51,501 bases of DNA from TTA-H9 sp002071415 (GTDB lineage: Bacteria > Bacteroidota > Bacteroidia > Bacteroidales > TTA-H9). Both the position numbers and the translations under genes were made by a program. The stretch's first letter is position 1; each line of letters starts with the position of its first letter. This document shows positions 8,062 to 17,660 of this stretch, piece after piece. Below the pieces are notes generated by a model. That model was not told the DNA's origin and did no database searches. It was given only the letters and a program-made list of their open reading frames with translations. The DNA lies in contig DAONSX010000012.1 in NCBI GenBank assembly GCA_035411425.1, positions 1 through 51,501 on the forward strand. The letters are read 5' to 3'.

Positions 8062-9762
8062 ATGATAACGAAAAGAATCATTGAATGCGTTCCCAATTTC
8101 AGTGAAGGAAGAGATTTGGGGATCATCAGGCAAATTACGGACGAGATTGAACAGGTAGAAGGTGTCAAGCTGCTGGATGTTGATCCAGGCAAGGCTACCA
8201 ATCGTACGGTAGTTACATTTGTTGGGGAACCCGAAGCGGTTGTCGAAGCTGCCTTCAGAGCAATCAAAAAAGCGGCTTCATTGATCGATATGCGCAAGCA
8301 TAAAGGAGCTCATCCACGTTTTGGGGCTACCGATGTATGTCCGTTGGTTCCAGTGGCAAATATTTCGATGGAAGAGACTGTAAAATATGCCCATCGTTTG
8401 GCAGAAAGAATAGGGAAGGAATTAAACATTCCCGTTTATTGCTATGAAAATGCAGCATTGAAACCCGAGCGGCGGAATCTGGCCGATGTAAGGGCAGGAG
8501 AATACGAAGGTCTGGCCGAAAAACTTGCCAATCCTGATTGGAAGCCTGATTTTGGACCGGCTGAATTTAATCCATGGACAGGTGCCATTGCCATAGGAGC
8601 CCGCGATTTTCTCATTGCCGTAAACTTCAATTTGAATACTACATCTATTCGCAGGGCTAACGCTGTAGCATTCGACGTAAGAGAAAAAGGACGGCCTTTG
8701 CGCGAGGGGAATTCCATTAAAGGAAAAATAAAAAAAGATAAAGAAGGCAACGAGATCTGGATACCTGGCCTCTTGAAAGGCACTAAAGCTATTGGATGGT
8801 ATATCGATGAATATGGTATAGCCCAGGTTTCGATGAATATTACCAATATTTCACTCACACCCCTTCATATTGCTTTTGAAACCGTATGTGAAAAAGCCAG
8901 AGAAAGAGGGCTCAGAGTCAGTGGAACCGAAATCGTAGGACTAGTTCCGGCGCGAGCTATACTCGACGCAGGCCGTTATTTCCTGCACAAACAGCAGCGA
9001 AGTCTCGGCGTTTCGGATAAAGAAATCATCAAGATTGCGATTAAAAGCATGGGTCTCGATGATTTGAAGCCTTTCCGACCCGAAGAAAAAATCATCGAAT
9101 ACATGCTTGAGTCCGATGTAAAAGAGAAAAAACTCATCGATATGAGTTGTTCTGATTTTACTTACGAAACGGCTTCAGAAAGTCCCGCTCCTGGTGGTGG
9201 ATCCATATCTGCCTATATTGGTGCCCTTGGAGCATCGTTGGGAACCATGGTGGCCAACCTTAGCGCTCATAAGCCAGGCTGGGATAATCGCTGGGAAGAA
9301 TTCAGCCATTGGGCCGTAAAAGGACAAAACATCATTCGAGACCTCCTTTTATTGGTGGATGAAGATACACGAGCATTCAACCAAATTATGGAAGCCTATG
9401 GTTTGCCTAAAACCACAGAAGAAGAAAAATCTACTCGACAAAAAGCTATACAGCAGGCCATGTTATATGCTACGCAAACACCCTTCAATACAATGGAAAA
9501 AGCTCTGGAAGCTTTCGAAGTGATCAAAACAATGGCAGAGTTAGGTAATCCCAATTCGGTGAGTGATGCAGGAGTTGGTGCCATATGTGCCCGCTCGGCC
9601 GTTATCGGAGCTTTCTTGAATGTAAAAATCAATGCTGCAGGATTAAAGAACAAAAAACTGGCCGAAGATTTTATCCGTCGAGGAAATGAAATTGAACGAA
9701 AAGCCATTGAAATAGAAACCGAAATCCTTCAAATGGTGAATGAAAAGATTGGAAACATTTAA
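8062..9762 (+). CDS. ftcD: Bifunctional glutamate formimidoyltransferase / formimidoyl-THF cyclodeaminase
   Basis: Encodes 566 aa. In histidine degradation it moves the formimidoyl group of formiminoglutamate to tetrahydrofolate, then releases ammonia to form methenyl-THF. The N-terminal transferase domain (about 1-300) starts with IIECVPNFSEG and has the KGAHPRFGATD folate/substrate segment. The C-terminal cyclodeaminase domain (about 362-560) has PAPGGGS near residue 375. Length equals that of other two-domain bacterial and animal FtcD proteins. The start at 8062 fits both the family and the promoter; the 41 extra residues of the longer frame are unrelated. No other hut genes are adjacent. 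Confidence 0.95.
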   Translation: MITKRIIECVPNFSEGRDLGIIRQITDEIEQVEGVKLLDVDPGKATNRTVVTFVGEPEAVVEAAFRAIKKAASLIDMRKHKGAHPRFGATDVCPLVPVANISMEETVKYAHRLAERIGKELNIPVYCYENAALKPERRNLADVRAGEYEGLAEKLANPDWKPDFGPAEFNPWTGAIAIGARDFLIAVNFNLNTTSIRRANAVAFDVREKGRPLREGNSIKGKIKKDKEGNEIWIPGLLKGTKAIGWYIDEYGIAQVSMNITNISLTPLHIAFETVCEKARERGLRVSGTEIVGLVPARAILDAGRYFLHKQQRSLGVSDKEIIKIAIKSMGLDDLKPFRPEEKIIEYMLESDVKEKKLIDMSCSDFTYETASESPAPGGGSISAYIGALGASLGTMVANLSAHKPGWDNRWEEFSHWAVKGQNIIRDLLLLVDEDTRAFNQIMEAYGLPKTTEEEKSTRQKAIQQAMLYATQTPFNTMEKALEAFEVIKTMAELGNPNSVSDAGVGAICARSAVIGAFLNVKINAAGLKNKKLAEDFIRRGNEIERKAIEIETEILQMVNEKIGNI

Positions 9763-10252
9763 AATCTAATTATTTGTAGAGTTTTTTGAATATCTTATAT
9801 TCTCTATGTAAGAGGTGGAAAATTTTATCAATACAGTTAGAGGTATTCAAAATTTATCTGAATTATCCTAAAAATGCATGATCCGAAGATAATCGAACAT
9901 CTTTCGCTATCATATTTCTTATACGGGTAAAGCTATATCAAGGGCAAAATGAAGAGCCCGAGTCCGAGAAACTGAACGATGCGGCAATGATTCGACTTTT
10001 TTCTATTCAAAACTCCGTAATCTTCTTTGCGGACATTGTAAGGTATAGAAAACCAACCACAACCTTCGTCAAAATAATATCAGGCAGAAAAAAGCAATAA
10101 CACCTTGCATGATCTGTAACCCATGCTCCATAATACTTTTAACTTTTCCATCCACTCGTCCTCAGCCCTAAAAATACCATTCCCCTTGGAACATGCCACT
10201 CATGAAACGTGAATTAAAATTTTAAGACGAGGAAAACGTAGCCTTCTTTTTT
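9763..10252. other. Intergenic region without a recognisable gene
   Basis: This 490-nt gap lies between convergent ftcD and the aminotransferase gene. I see no reading frame with coding character, no tRNA and no clear terminator hairpin. It could hold the decayed remains of a gene, but nothing supports that beyond the unusual length. Confidence 0.5.
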
Positions 10253-11569
10253 CTATATAGGATGATCTATATGAAACCTTTTCAGGCGGCATTCGAGATC
10301 GGGAAATTGATCACGATGAACCAAAGAAACGCAGGCTCTGATTCCTTCTTTGCGCTGACTTCCGGTAATATCCAAGGTAATGGCGCTAATCCCATAATAG
10401 ATCATTTCTTCGAGCAGCTCATCCCCACTGAATCCGGGATAACTAAAAGTAAAATAAAAACCATCGCCAATTGGGACATCGAGGTCTTTATCATAAACAA
10501 TACGGAAGCCATTTTCGAGGAACATTTTCTTCATTATTGCAGCTTTCTCACCATATTCTCTTACTTCGTTCAGAAAATGGTATTCCCCATCATTCACTAA
10601 TTTTAACAGATGGGATAGTGCACACTGGGGTGAATGTGCTGTTCCGCTGCTAAGAGTATATAATGTACCAAAAACAAAGGCATGGCCAAAACTGTCGGTA
10701 CCGTAATACTTTTTTAAATCTGGAGTATTTGTATGATATAACTTTGGTGAAATAATGAGACATGCGATTCTTTCTCCTGCATAACTAAAAATCTTGGAAC
10801 TCGATATCAAGAGAATGTATTTATCGTAGAAACGAGCTATGCTTGGTTGATATGGAGGTTGGCCGGGCTGACCATAATCCTTTCTAAAATCCATCCCAAA
10901 ATAGGCTAAATCTTCAATGACCACCACATCGTGTTTGGTTGCTACCTCGGCAATGATTTGTAGTTCTTGCTCGTTGAAGCAGAACCATGCAGGATTATTG
11001 GGATTGGAATAAATAAGGGAAGCCACCGTGCCATCGGCCAATTCCTCTTCCAGTTTATCTCGTAGTCTTTCACCTCTATAATCATAAACATCGAACGATT
11101 TGAAAGGCTGTCCCAAAACTTTAACCTGTTGTTTATGAACTGGAAACCCCGGATCAATGAATAAGGTCTTGTTTTTACCGTCGGTCATGCGGTTAACGGT
11201 GAGAAAAGATGCAAAACTACCCTGCATGCTGCCAACAGTCGCAAAACAATATTGTGGGTCGACATCAATATTTACGAAAAGCTTTAAGAATCGGGAAATT
11301 TCCTTTTTAAGCGGAGGAATACCTTGGATATCAGGGTATTCGGAGGCAATACCCTTTTCAAGAGCTTCTATCTGGGCTTTTACTCCAGGCGCTGCAGGAG
11401 GTAAACCCGGATTACCCATTTCCATACGGATAAACCTTTGACCACTGGCCTGTTCAATATCATCAACCAGTTTCTTGATTTCACGAATGGATGCCTTTCC
11501 TACCGAAATCAATCCATTTTTCGAGATACAATCTCTAACAATTTGATAATCAATTGGAGTATTCTTCAT
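10253..11569 (-). CDS. PLP-dependent class I/II aminotransferase
   Basis: Encodes 438 aa, fold type I. The PLP lysine is Lys259 in SSSKIFSYAGERI, with Arg downstream for the phosphate. NPNNP at 189-193 and Asp220 (VVIEDLAYFGMD), which pairs with the pyridine nitrogen, are also present, as is the N-terminal MGNPGLPP substrate loop (51-58). It is cytosolic, with no signal peptide. It resembles the aspartate/LL-diaminopimelate aminotransferase superfamily, but the substrate cannot be read from the sequence. It is convergent with ftcD. No consensus promoter was found upstream. Confidence 0.85.
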   Translation of the reverse strand: MKNTPIDYQIVRDCISKNGLISVGKASIREIKKLVDDIEQASGQRFIRMEMGNPGLPPAAPGVKAQIEALEKGIASEYPDIQGIPPLKKEISRFLKLFVNIDVDPQYCFATVGSMQGSFASFLTVNRMTDGKNKTLFIDPGFPVHKQQVKVLGQPFKSFDVYDYRGERLRDKLEEELADGTVASLIYSNPNNPAWFCFNEQELQIIAEVATKHDVVVIEDLAYFGMDFRKDYGQPGQPPYQPSIARFYDKYILLISSSKIFSYAGERIACLIISPKLYHTNTPDLKKYYGTDSFGHAFVFGTLYTLSSGTAHSPQCALSHLLKLVNDGEYHFLNEVREYGEKAAIMKKMFLENGFRIVYDKDLDVPIGDGFYFTFSYPGFSGDELLEEMIYYGISAITLDITGSQRKEGIRACVSLVHRDQFPDLECRLKRFHIDHPI

Positions 11570-12354
11570 AATATAAATAGTTTTGCAAGGCTAAAATATG
11601 CAATAAATTCATAACTGACAATCACAAAAACAATTCATCCCATTTCTCTAAGGGAACTTTCCATAGCAGAAGCGCAGAAATACGCTACAAGCGACTTAAA
11701 TTCTCAAGGTTCGAGGCTGAAGATAGCCATAGAAGGACTAAGTTTTGAAAAACTCGGGGATGACAAAATGGGAACCATCATTTTCGAGCCAAGGTCAGCT
11801 TTATTTTTTTATGGATTGAATTTTTGAACATGTTTAATGTTTCCAACATCGATGAATTTGAATTTCGAATTGATCTCGAAAGGTAAATCAGGTGGCAGGA
11901 TAAATCGAAAGCGAGCCCGCTTGCCGGGTTCTGAGTTGGAAGTAATTGTTTCCTAAAAGCCTTTTCGATAATGGCGGAAATTACCGATAATAATTCCAAA
12001 AGTAAATAAGCATGATGAATGTGAAATGCATTGGTATGTCAGGAAGTATAAAACAGAAAATCTATTCCGCGATTAGATACGATGAGGAGTAAGGTCAAAT
12101 TTGAATGAATTCCTTCTTCGATCAATATTCGTGAACTCTGGGGATAGGGAGATTCGACGAGTTATAAATTCACATCACGAACGATTTGAATTTTACCTTC
12201 TTTTAAATACAGGTTGCAAGCTCGAAAGCGCCAAATCTGCCGAGAAAGAATTATCAACAATAAGAACAGGTTCTTATTTCTTTCGGTCAAAGTCAATTCC
12301 CGCTCGTAAAATATTGAATTATAGTAGATATATTTTTCATGCTATGATTCTATT
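11570..12354. other. Intergenic region, no supported gene
   Basis: This 785-nt stretch separates the aminotransferase start from the GH13 stop. Only short unconvincing frames occur here (73 and 102 codons) and their translations show no domain or signal. It may contain a decayed gene. No tRNA, repeat or clear terminator was seen. Confidence 0.5.
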
Positions 12355-14046
12355 TTATGAATATTTTATCCAGAAAAAATCAAATGGGTGTAAGGCAAGG
12401 GGGAGATGAAGATCGATAGGTTTATTGGTGAAAAGGTCTATAGGAGCCACGACGAATTCAGGCCATAAGAATTCGCCCGTTGTATTGGCAAGCTGGTGAA
12501 CCACCAAAATCTTCTCATTTTGATAGTAGCGGACAAAAGCCAAGATTTCGCAGGGTATATCATCGAGCCATTGGATAGCTCGATGGCCAAAGACCTTTGA
12601 TTTTCTGCGGATTTTCAACATTTGTTGTAAACCCGTATAAATTTTCGCAGGGAAAGAAGAAGGATTTCCGAGTGCAATTTCCACTTCCTCCCAATAGATA
12701 GGCCCTCTGACGTAGAAGCGGCTATCGGGGTGTCCTGAAACAGATTTCATGTATTCATACCATTCTTCATCATTACCTTTGCCCACTTCGTCGCCATAGT
12801 AGATTACCGGTGAGCCTGGGAGAGTAAGCATAATAGAAAACGCCTGTAAAATTTTTCTGGGGTCGAAGCGAAAAAGTTCGGCCAGTCGTGCTGATATACC
12901 CTCTCCTTCACGGAAATTCCAGCGTAAATCATGACGATAATAGGCGTTCATGATATGGCGTTCTTCTGGAGAAACCATCTCGAGTGTAAGCTCGTCGTGA
13001 AGGCGGAGAAAATTAATCCACTGACAGATTTCGGGAATTGGAGGAGTAACTTTGGGATTCAACACTTTTCGGACAGGTTGATAGTCGGCCAGAGCCATCG
13101 AAATGAAAATCCGTGGCATCAATGGAAAATGATAACCTGCATGACATTCGTCGCCCTCTCCAAAATATTTCACGACCTCCTTAGGTGGTTGACAGGCTTC
13201 GGCCAGCAAAAGTGCCCCTGGCCGAATTATATCGATAACTGCTCTGAAAAATTTCACGATGATGTGTGTCTGGGGCAAATTTTCGCAGTCAGTTCCATCT
13301 TCCTTCCATAAAAAAGGAATGGCATCGGCACGAAAACCGTCGATCCCCTGAGAGAGCCAGAAAACCAATATGCGGCTCATTTCCAATAAAACCAAAGGAT
13401 TGCGATAATTCAAATCGGGTTGAAATTCATAAAAACGATGAAAATAATACCAACCATTGTCGTATTCCCAGTTACTTGGGCAAAGACCCTTGAACAGAAG
13501 ACGGGTTTCATTGTACTTGTTGCTGTCCTTATTCCAGATATAGTAATTTCTGTAAGCATTATCGGGCCCTTTGCGAGACTCCTGAAACCAGGAATGCTGG
13601 TCGGAGGTATGATTCAGAGCTATATCGAAAATCACACGAATATTTTTCTGGTGAGCCTCATTCAAGAATTCGTGAAACAACTGCTGGGTAACTTCGGCAG
13701 GAGCATCTTCGGGCAAACCAAACAAACTTCGACGTATACAGCGGTAATCCCGAATATCGAAGCCAGCATCTCTCATGGGAGAATCAAGAATAGGTAAAAG
13801 CCATAAACAATCAATACCCAGTTGTTTCAGATAATTCAATCGATCGGTTAAACCTTGAAAATCCTTATCGAACAAATCCACATAGGTCGAATAAATCACT
13901 GCATCTTTATACCATTGAGAAGGCAAAGGATCGAGAGATAACCCGTCAGTAGATTCCAGTTCTGCGAGGAATTTTTCGAGCAGAGTAATAGATAATTCTC
14001 CATAGAGTTGAACAAAATATTTCCGAAGAAGATCCTTCGAATCCAT
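12355..14046 (-). CDS. GH13 trehalose synthase-like (maltose alpha-glucosyltransferase) enzyme
   Basis: Encodes 563 aa with no signal peptide, so cytosolic. The TIM barrel starts at WYKDAVIY (residue 45) after a 40-aa helical extension. The catalytic triad is visible: nucleophile Asp241 (GFRADA), acid/base Glu283 (LLAEA) and Asp351 (LHDELTLEMV). The segments GTDCENLPQTH after region II and LHDELTLEMV are characteristic of trehalose synthase (GH13_16), which isomerises maltose and trehalose; RDAGFDI also fits. Length matches TreS without its maltokinase partner. Other GH13 hydrolases of the same branch cannot be excluded. A GH65/beta-phosphoglucomutase fusion and a sugar symporter lie nearby. 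Confidence 0.8.
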   Translation of the reverse strand: MDSKDLLRKYFVQLYGELSITLLEKFLAELESTDGLSLDPLPSQWYKDAVIYSTYVDLFDKDFQGLTDRLNYLKQLGIDCLWLLPILDSPMRDAGFDIRDYRCIRRSLFGLPEDAPAEVTQQLFHEFLNEAHQKNIRVIFDIALNHTSDQHSWFQESRKGPDNAYRNYYIWNKDSNKYNETRLLFKGLCPSNWEYDNGWYYFHRFYEFQPDLNYRNPLVLLEMSRILVFWLSQGIDGFRADAIPFLWKEDGTDCENLPQTHIIVKFFRAVIDIIRPGALLLAEACQPPKEVVKYFGEGDECHAGYHFPLMPRIFISMALADYQPVRKVLNPKVTPPIPEICQWINFLRLHDELTLEMVSPEERHIMNAYYRHDLRWNFREGEGISARLAELFRFDPRKILQAFSIMLTLPGSPVIYYGDEVGKGNDEEWYEYMKSVSGHPDSRFYVRGPIYWEEVEIALGNPSSFPAKIYTGLQQMLKIRRKSKVFGHRAIQWLDDIPCEILAFVRYYQNEKILVVHQLANTTGEFLWPEFVVAPIDLFTNKPIDLHLPLALHPFDFFWIKYS

Positions 14047-14165
14047 AATAAAAGATGATTAAGGCTAATGATTTGCGAAAATACACAATGGAATAAAAAT
14101 ATCTAATTATTCCATTCGAGGATGATATTTGAAAAAATACACGACTTGGTAAAAGAATTCAGTAT

Positions 14166-15725
14166 TCAATAGGCAATGCTCAAAATAATTCTACCCCATT
14201 TGTGCCAGCGTTTTTGTTGGGCAAATTCGGGGCTAAGCAGATAAACGTTAGCTCCCAGACTAATGCCTTTGAACATCGTAGTAATGCCTGAGCTGGTCAT
14301 CATCAGGTATCTTTCCACATCTTTTTCTCTAAGGGTATAAGGGCTCGAATGATTGAACATTCCTCCCTGTAAAGTGGCATCATAAAAAACAGTAGTAGCT
14401 TCAACCTTAGTAAAAAATTCTATTTGAGCTCCAGCGAAAAAATCCTTCCATATTACCGATTTATTCCTTTGAGGAAGATCATTGGTATAGCGCCGATCGA
14501 AACGGGCAAAGCGATAAGCAAATCCGGCGGATAGTTTATCGTATAAAGTTCCAGCTTGCAAACTGCTTTCTAAAGTGATATCGTGCCCCGGCACGAAAAA
14601 CAATGATTTTTCAATTTCTGCCTGATATTGCAAAACAATATCATCATGTATTTGATGCTTCCATCCAATGGGTTTCTTATTCGAATTGTGCACAAAAGTT
14701 TGAACCTCCTGTCCCAAAGAACTTGGGCCTAACATACCGATATCGAACTCGGTGGAAAATTTCATTCGAAAGGAAGGAAAGTTCGAAACCTTGAACTGAC
14801 CTAAATAGAAATAAGAAGCAAAAGGGCGGTCATTATACTGTATCTCTTCATAGGTATTATAAACGGGAGTGTAAAAATTTTGCCGGATCAGCAATCCATA
14901 ATAATCATATGATTTTCCGATTACCGGATGAAGCAAGAATGTTAAAGGATTACTTTGCCAAGCAGGATTTATCCAGGTGATATTAGCCCCATGGGTGTAC
15001 CATAGGTCAGTTCCGAGAAATACATCGTTATCTACAAAGGCACTCACTACTTTTTGAGGGAGAACTTTACCATGAAAAGCAGCAGAAGCCGAAGGTCCTT
15101 CATAAGTAAATTCTTTAGGTGGTGTAAAAACTTGAATAATATGAGCTGATAAACGTTTTAGAAATGGGAGCGAATCGGCTGGTTTTTTCGATGAGCTTAA
15201 ATGATCGTCGTTTTGAATGCTAGTGCGACTTATGGCACTTTTCTTCGATTGTTGCTTCAATGTTTGTGTTTCAGAAGTATGAACTGCTGGAGGAAAAGTG
15301 GGTGGATGAGTTATGAACTCGGGATAAAGATTCTTATAAAATAAAATAATACCCCAAGGTTGACATAATTTAGTAAGCTTTATGGTGTAAGCAATTCCAT
15401 TCCCTATTTTAAATTCAATGAGTCGAGCATCGGTTACGATTTGTTTTAAACGCAGGCTATCGGCCCATTTGCGCCATATAAAATTAAATTGTGTAAGGCT
15501 ATCTCTCAAATGATGGAATTCTTCGAGTCCAAGCGCATTCTTCAAACTATCTTCGAACTTACCATCTGGATAATAAAAGACGATAGCAGAATCGTAAAGC
15601 ACTAATTCAGAAGAAGATGTTTTATCTTTTACTTCTTTGTTGCATGCAATAAAGCTGAAGAAAACGAAAAAGCAGAGAGGGAAAAAAGAGTAGTTACGAA
15701 ACATCATTGATGATTCAACTCGCAT
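14166..15725 (-). CDS. Lipoprotein with C-terminal LpxR-type lipid A 3'-O-deacylase barrel
   Basis: Encodes 519 aa. A lipoprotein signal (lipobox Cys28) is followed by about 190 residues I cannot assign, including a low-complexity Ser/Lys/Pro stretch (145-185). From about residue 225 the protein matches LpxR (DUF2219), an outer-membrane barrel that removes 3'-acyl chains from lipid A. The catalytic-site pair corresponding to N9-D10 of Salmonella LpxR is Asn233-Asp234, and the catalytic His is His346 in GQEVQTFVH. NDRPFASY and the closing RWHKWGRI strand also fit. LpxR normally has no such N-terminal domain. Internal starts at 15707 and 15704 are possible. Confidence 0.75.
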   Translation of the reverse strand: MRVESSMMFRNYSFFPLCFFVFFSFIACNKEVKDKTSSSELVLYDSAIVFYYPDGKFEDSLKNALGLEEFHHLRDSLTQFNFIWRKWADSLRLKQIVTDARLIEFKIGNGIAYTIKLTKLCQPWGIILFYKNLYPEFITHPPTFPPAVHTSETQTLKQQSKKSAISRTSIQNDDHLSSSKKPADSLPFLKRLSAHIIQVFTPPKEFTYEGPSASAAFHGKVLPQKVVSAFVDNDVFLGTDLWYTHGANITWINPAWQSNPLTFLLHPVIGKSYDYYGLLIRQNFYTPVYNTYEEIQYNDRPFASYFYLGQFKVSNFPSFRMKFSTEFDIGMLGPSSLGQEVQTFVHNSNKKPIGWKHQIHDDIVLQYQAEIEKSLFFVPGHDITLESSLQAGTLYDKLSAGFAYRFARFDRRYTNDLPQRNKSVIWKDFFAGAQIEFFTKVEATTVFYDATLQGGMFNHSSPYTLREKDVERYLMMTSSGITTMFKGISLGANVYLLSPEFAQQKRWHKWGRIILSIAY

Positions 15726-15743
15726 GAATGATTAAACGGATGG

Positions 15744-15751
15744 CAAAGGTA
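15744..15751 (-). promoter_or_regulatory. -7 promoter element of the LpxR-like gene
   Basis: TACCTTTG on the minus strand matches TAnnTTTG, with initiation expected about 10 nt before the ATG at 15725. No well-placed -33 element was seen. Confidence 0.4.
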
Positions 15752-15780
15752 AGAGGTTATTCATAAATTGAGGGAGATTT

Positions 15781-15817
15781 TAATATGGCGAAGGAAGCTC
15801 GATCCTTCGCCATATTA
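15781..15817 (-). terminator. Long hairpin after the symporter gene
   Basis: A perfect 15-bp stem (15781-15795 with 15803-15817) and a 7-nt loop lie 20 nt after the symporter stop at 15838. The downstream arm is not followed by a clear U-tract on the minus strand (AAATCTC), so this may be an mRNA-stabilising or weak terminator hairpin rather than a standard terminator. Confidence 0.5.
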
Positions 15818-15837
15818 AAACATTCTTTTTACAAACC

Positions 15838-17544
15838 TTACCAGAATATGGCATAAATGGCCGTCAAAATAAGAATTACCACAGTAGCTAAAATGTTGAA
15901 TACCGAATCGGTATGGAAAGTGCTCTTTTTCAAAGGAATTCCCTTTGGATCATTCACACCTCGTGCCTCAAAATAACTATAAATAACCATCACCAGCATG
16001 GTGCCCAAACATACGATCAGCATTTGATCCATCCATGGGAAGGATGGGAAAAATCCTGCAAGTGGTGTACCCGCCATCCATCCGTTCTGTCCTATTTTTA
16101 AATAGAAAGCAAACACGATACTGAAGAGAGCTCCAAAGATTGCAGAACGATTGGTAGCCTTCTTATAGAATAATCCTAAAAGGAAAATGGCCAGAATTCC
16201 CGGACTCACAATACCGGTATATTCCTGTATATATTGAAATGCTTGCTTAATATTTCCCAGTAAGGGTGCTATAAATATTGCAATGATAAGAGCAATCGCA
16301 GAAGTAATTCGACCTACAGTCACCAATTCCTTTTCGGAAGCATTCTTCGAGAAATAGGGTTTATAGATATCGAGTGTAAAAATTGTACTGGTAGAATTCA
16401 GCATAGAGGCGAGGGAAGAAACTATGGCGGCCACCAACGCAGCAACCACAAGACCCTTCAGTCCTGTTGGAATAAATGTCTTAACCAACCAGGGATACGC
16501 CCGGTCATTATCAACAGCTCCCATTGCATTAAAAAAGGTAGGATCGGCACTTTGGGGGGTAATATGTCCAGTGGGATCAGCATTCAGTACAAAGGCAATA
16601 ATTCCCGGAATAACTACAATCAAAGGAATAAGAATTTTGAGAAAAGCGGCGAAAATTATTCCGTGCTGTGCTTCTTTTAGCGATTTGGCCGCTAAGGTTC
16701 TTTGAATGATATACTGATTGAATCCCCAGTAATACAAATTGGCAACCCACATGCCTCCAATCAGAACAGCCAAGCCGGGCAAGTAATTATAAGCATCTTC
16801 GCCATTCGGAGTAATAATTTCTCCCTTTTGAAGAATCATGCTGAATTTTTCCGGCGCAACTTCATAAATATGTTTGAATCCAGAGATAATTCCTCCATCA
16901 GGAGATACATGGCCCAGTGCAAGAAAGGTAGTTACGAGTCCTCCTCCTATGAGCAGTATTACCTGAATGACGTCAGTCCATGCTACTGCTGAAAGGCCAC
17001 CATATAGGGAATAGGCTGCAGCAAATAATGCTAATCCAATAATAGAGTACATGATTAAATCGCCGTTTCCCGTTCCAATGATAGTATCGAGAGCTTTACT
17101 GCCAAGAAATAAAACGGAGGTGAGGTTCACGAAAATAAACAGCGCAATCCAGAACACCGCAAGAATGGATTTCAACTGCGTGCTGTAACGTTTTTCGATG
17201 AACTCAGGAATGGTGTATAAACCCTTTTCGATAAAAACTGGCAGGAAAAATTTACCCACAATAAGCAACGACACAGCCGCCATCCATTCATAAGAAGCAA
17301 TAGCCAAGCCTATTGCAAATCCCGAACCCGACATCCCTATAAACTGTTCGGCGGAAATATTGGCTGCTATCAGTGAAGAACCTATTGCCCACCAGGGCAA
17401 AGCCTTGCTCGCCAGAAAATAATCCTGAGAGGTTTTCTGCGCTCCCTTCTTAGTGCGTGACACCCATAATCCCACACCAATGATGGTGAGAATATATAAA
17501 ATAAATATTACATAATCAATCGTACCAAATTGCATGTTGTTCAT
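15838..17544 (-). CDS. Sodium/solute symporter, SGLT-type (sodium/sugar)
   Basis: Encodes 568 aa of largely transmembrane sequence (about 13-14 helices) in the inner membrane, coupling sodium entry to solute uptake. The family signature around GGLSAVAWTDVIQ is present, and the order of helices and the NLYYWGFNQYIIQRTLAAKSLKEA segment closely resemble sodium/galactose and sodium/glucose transporters (SglT) rather than proline or pantothenate carriers. The start may be the first or fourth codon (both Met). It is divergent from galM across 116 nt, a common pairing for sugar uptake with anomer interconversion. Sugar identity is inferred. Confidence 0.88.
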   Translation of the reverse strand: MNNMQFGTIDYVIFILYILTIIGVGLWVSRTKKGAQKTSQDYFLASKALPWWAIGSSLIAANISAEQFIGMSGSGFAIGLAIASYEWMAAVSLLIVGKFFLPVFIEKGLYTIPEFIEKRYSTQLKSILAVFWIALFIFVNLTSVLFLGSKALDTIIGTGNGDLIMYSIIGLALFAAAYSLYGGLSAVAWTDVIQVILLIGGGLVTTFLALGHVSPDGGIISGFKHIYEVAPEKFSMILQKGEIITPNGEDAYNYLPGLAVLIGGMWVANLYYWGFNQYIIQRTLAAKSLKEAQHGIIFAAFLKILIPLIVVIPGIIAFVLNADPTGHITPQSADPTFFNAMGAVDNDRAYPWLVKTFIPTGLKGLVVAALVAAIVSSLASMLNSTSTIFTLDIYKPYFSKNASEKELVTVGRITSAIALIIAIFIAPLLGNIKQAFQYIQEYTGIVSPGILAIFLLGLFYKKATNRSAIFGALFSIVFAFYLKIGQNGWMAGTPLAGFFPSFPWMDQMLIVCLGTMLVMVIYSYFEARGVNDPKGIPLKKSTFHTDSVFNILATVVILILTAIYAIFW

Positions 17545-17660
17545 AGTCGGTCATATTTATTTTTTTATCAATTTTGGGCGCAAGATATAAAAATATTTTT
17601 TCCGTGAAGCAAATCCTCTCTTTTCTGATTGTAAAAAATACAATAATTCAATAGTTCACC

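Noticed and set aside
11778..12409. Two short frames (73 and 102 codons) in the long intergenic region
   Set aside because: Composition and sequence are not protein-like, there is no domain, and the second overlaps the 3' end of the GH13 gene.
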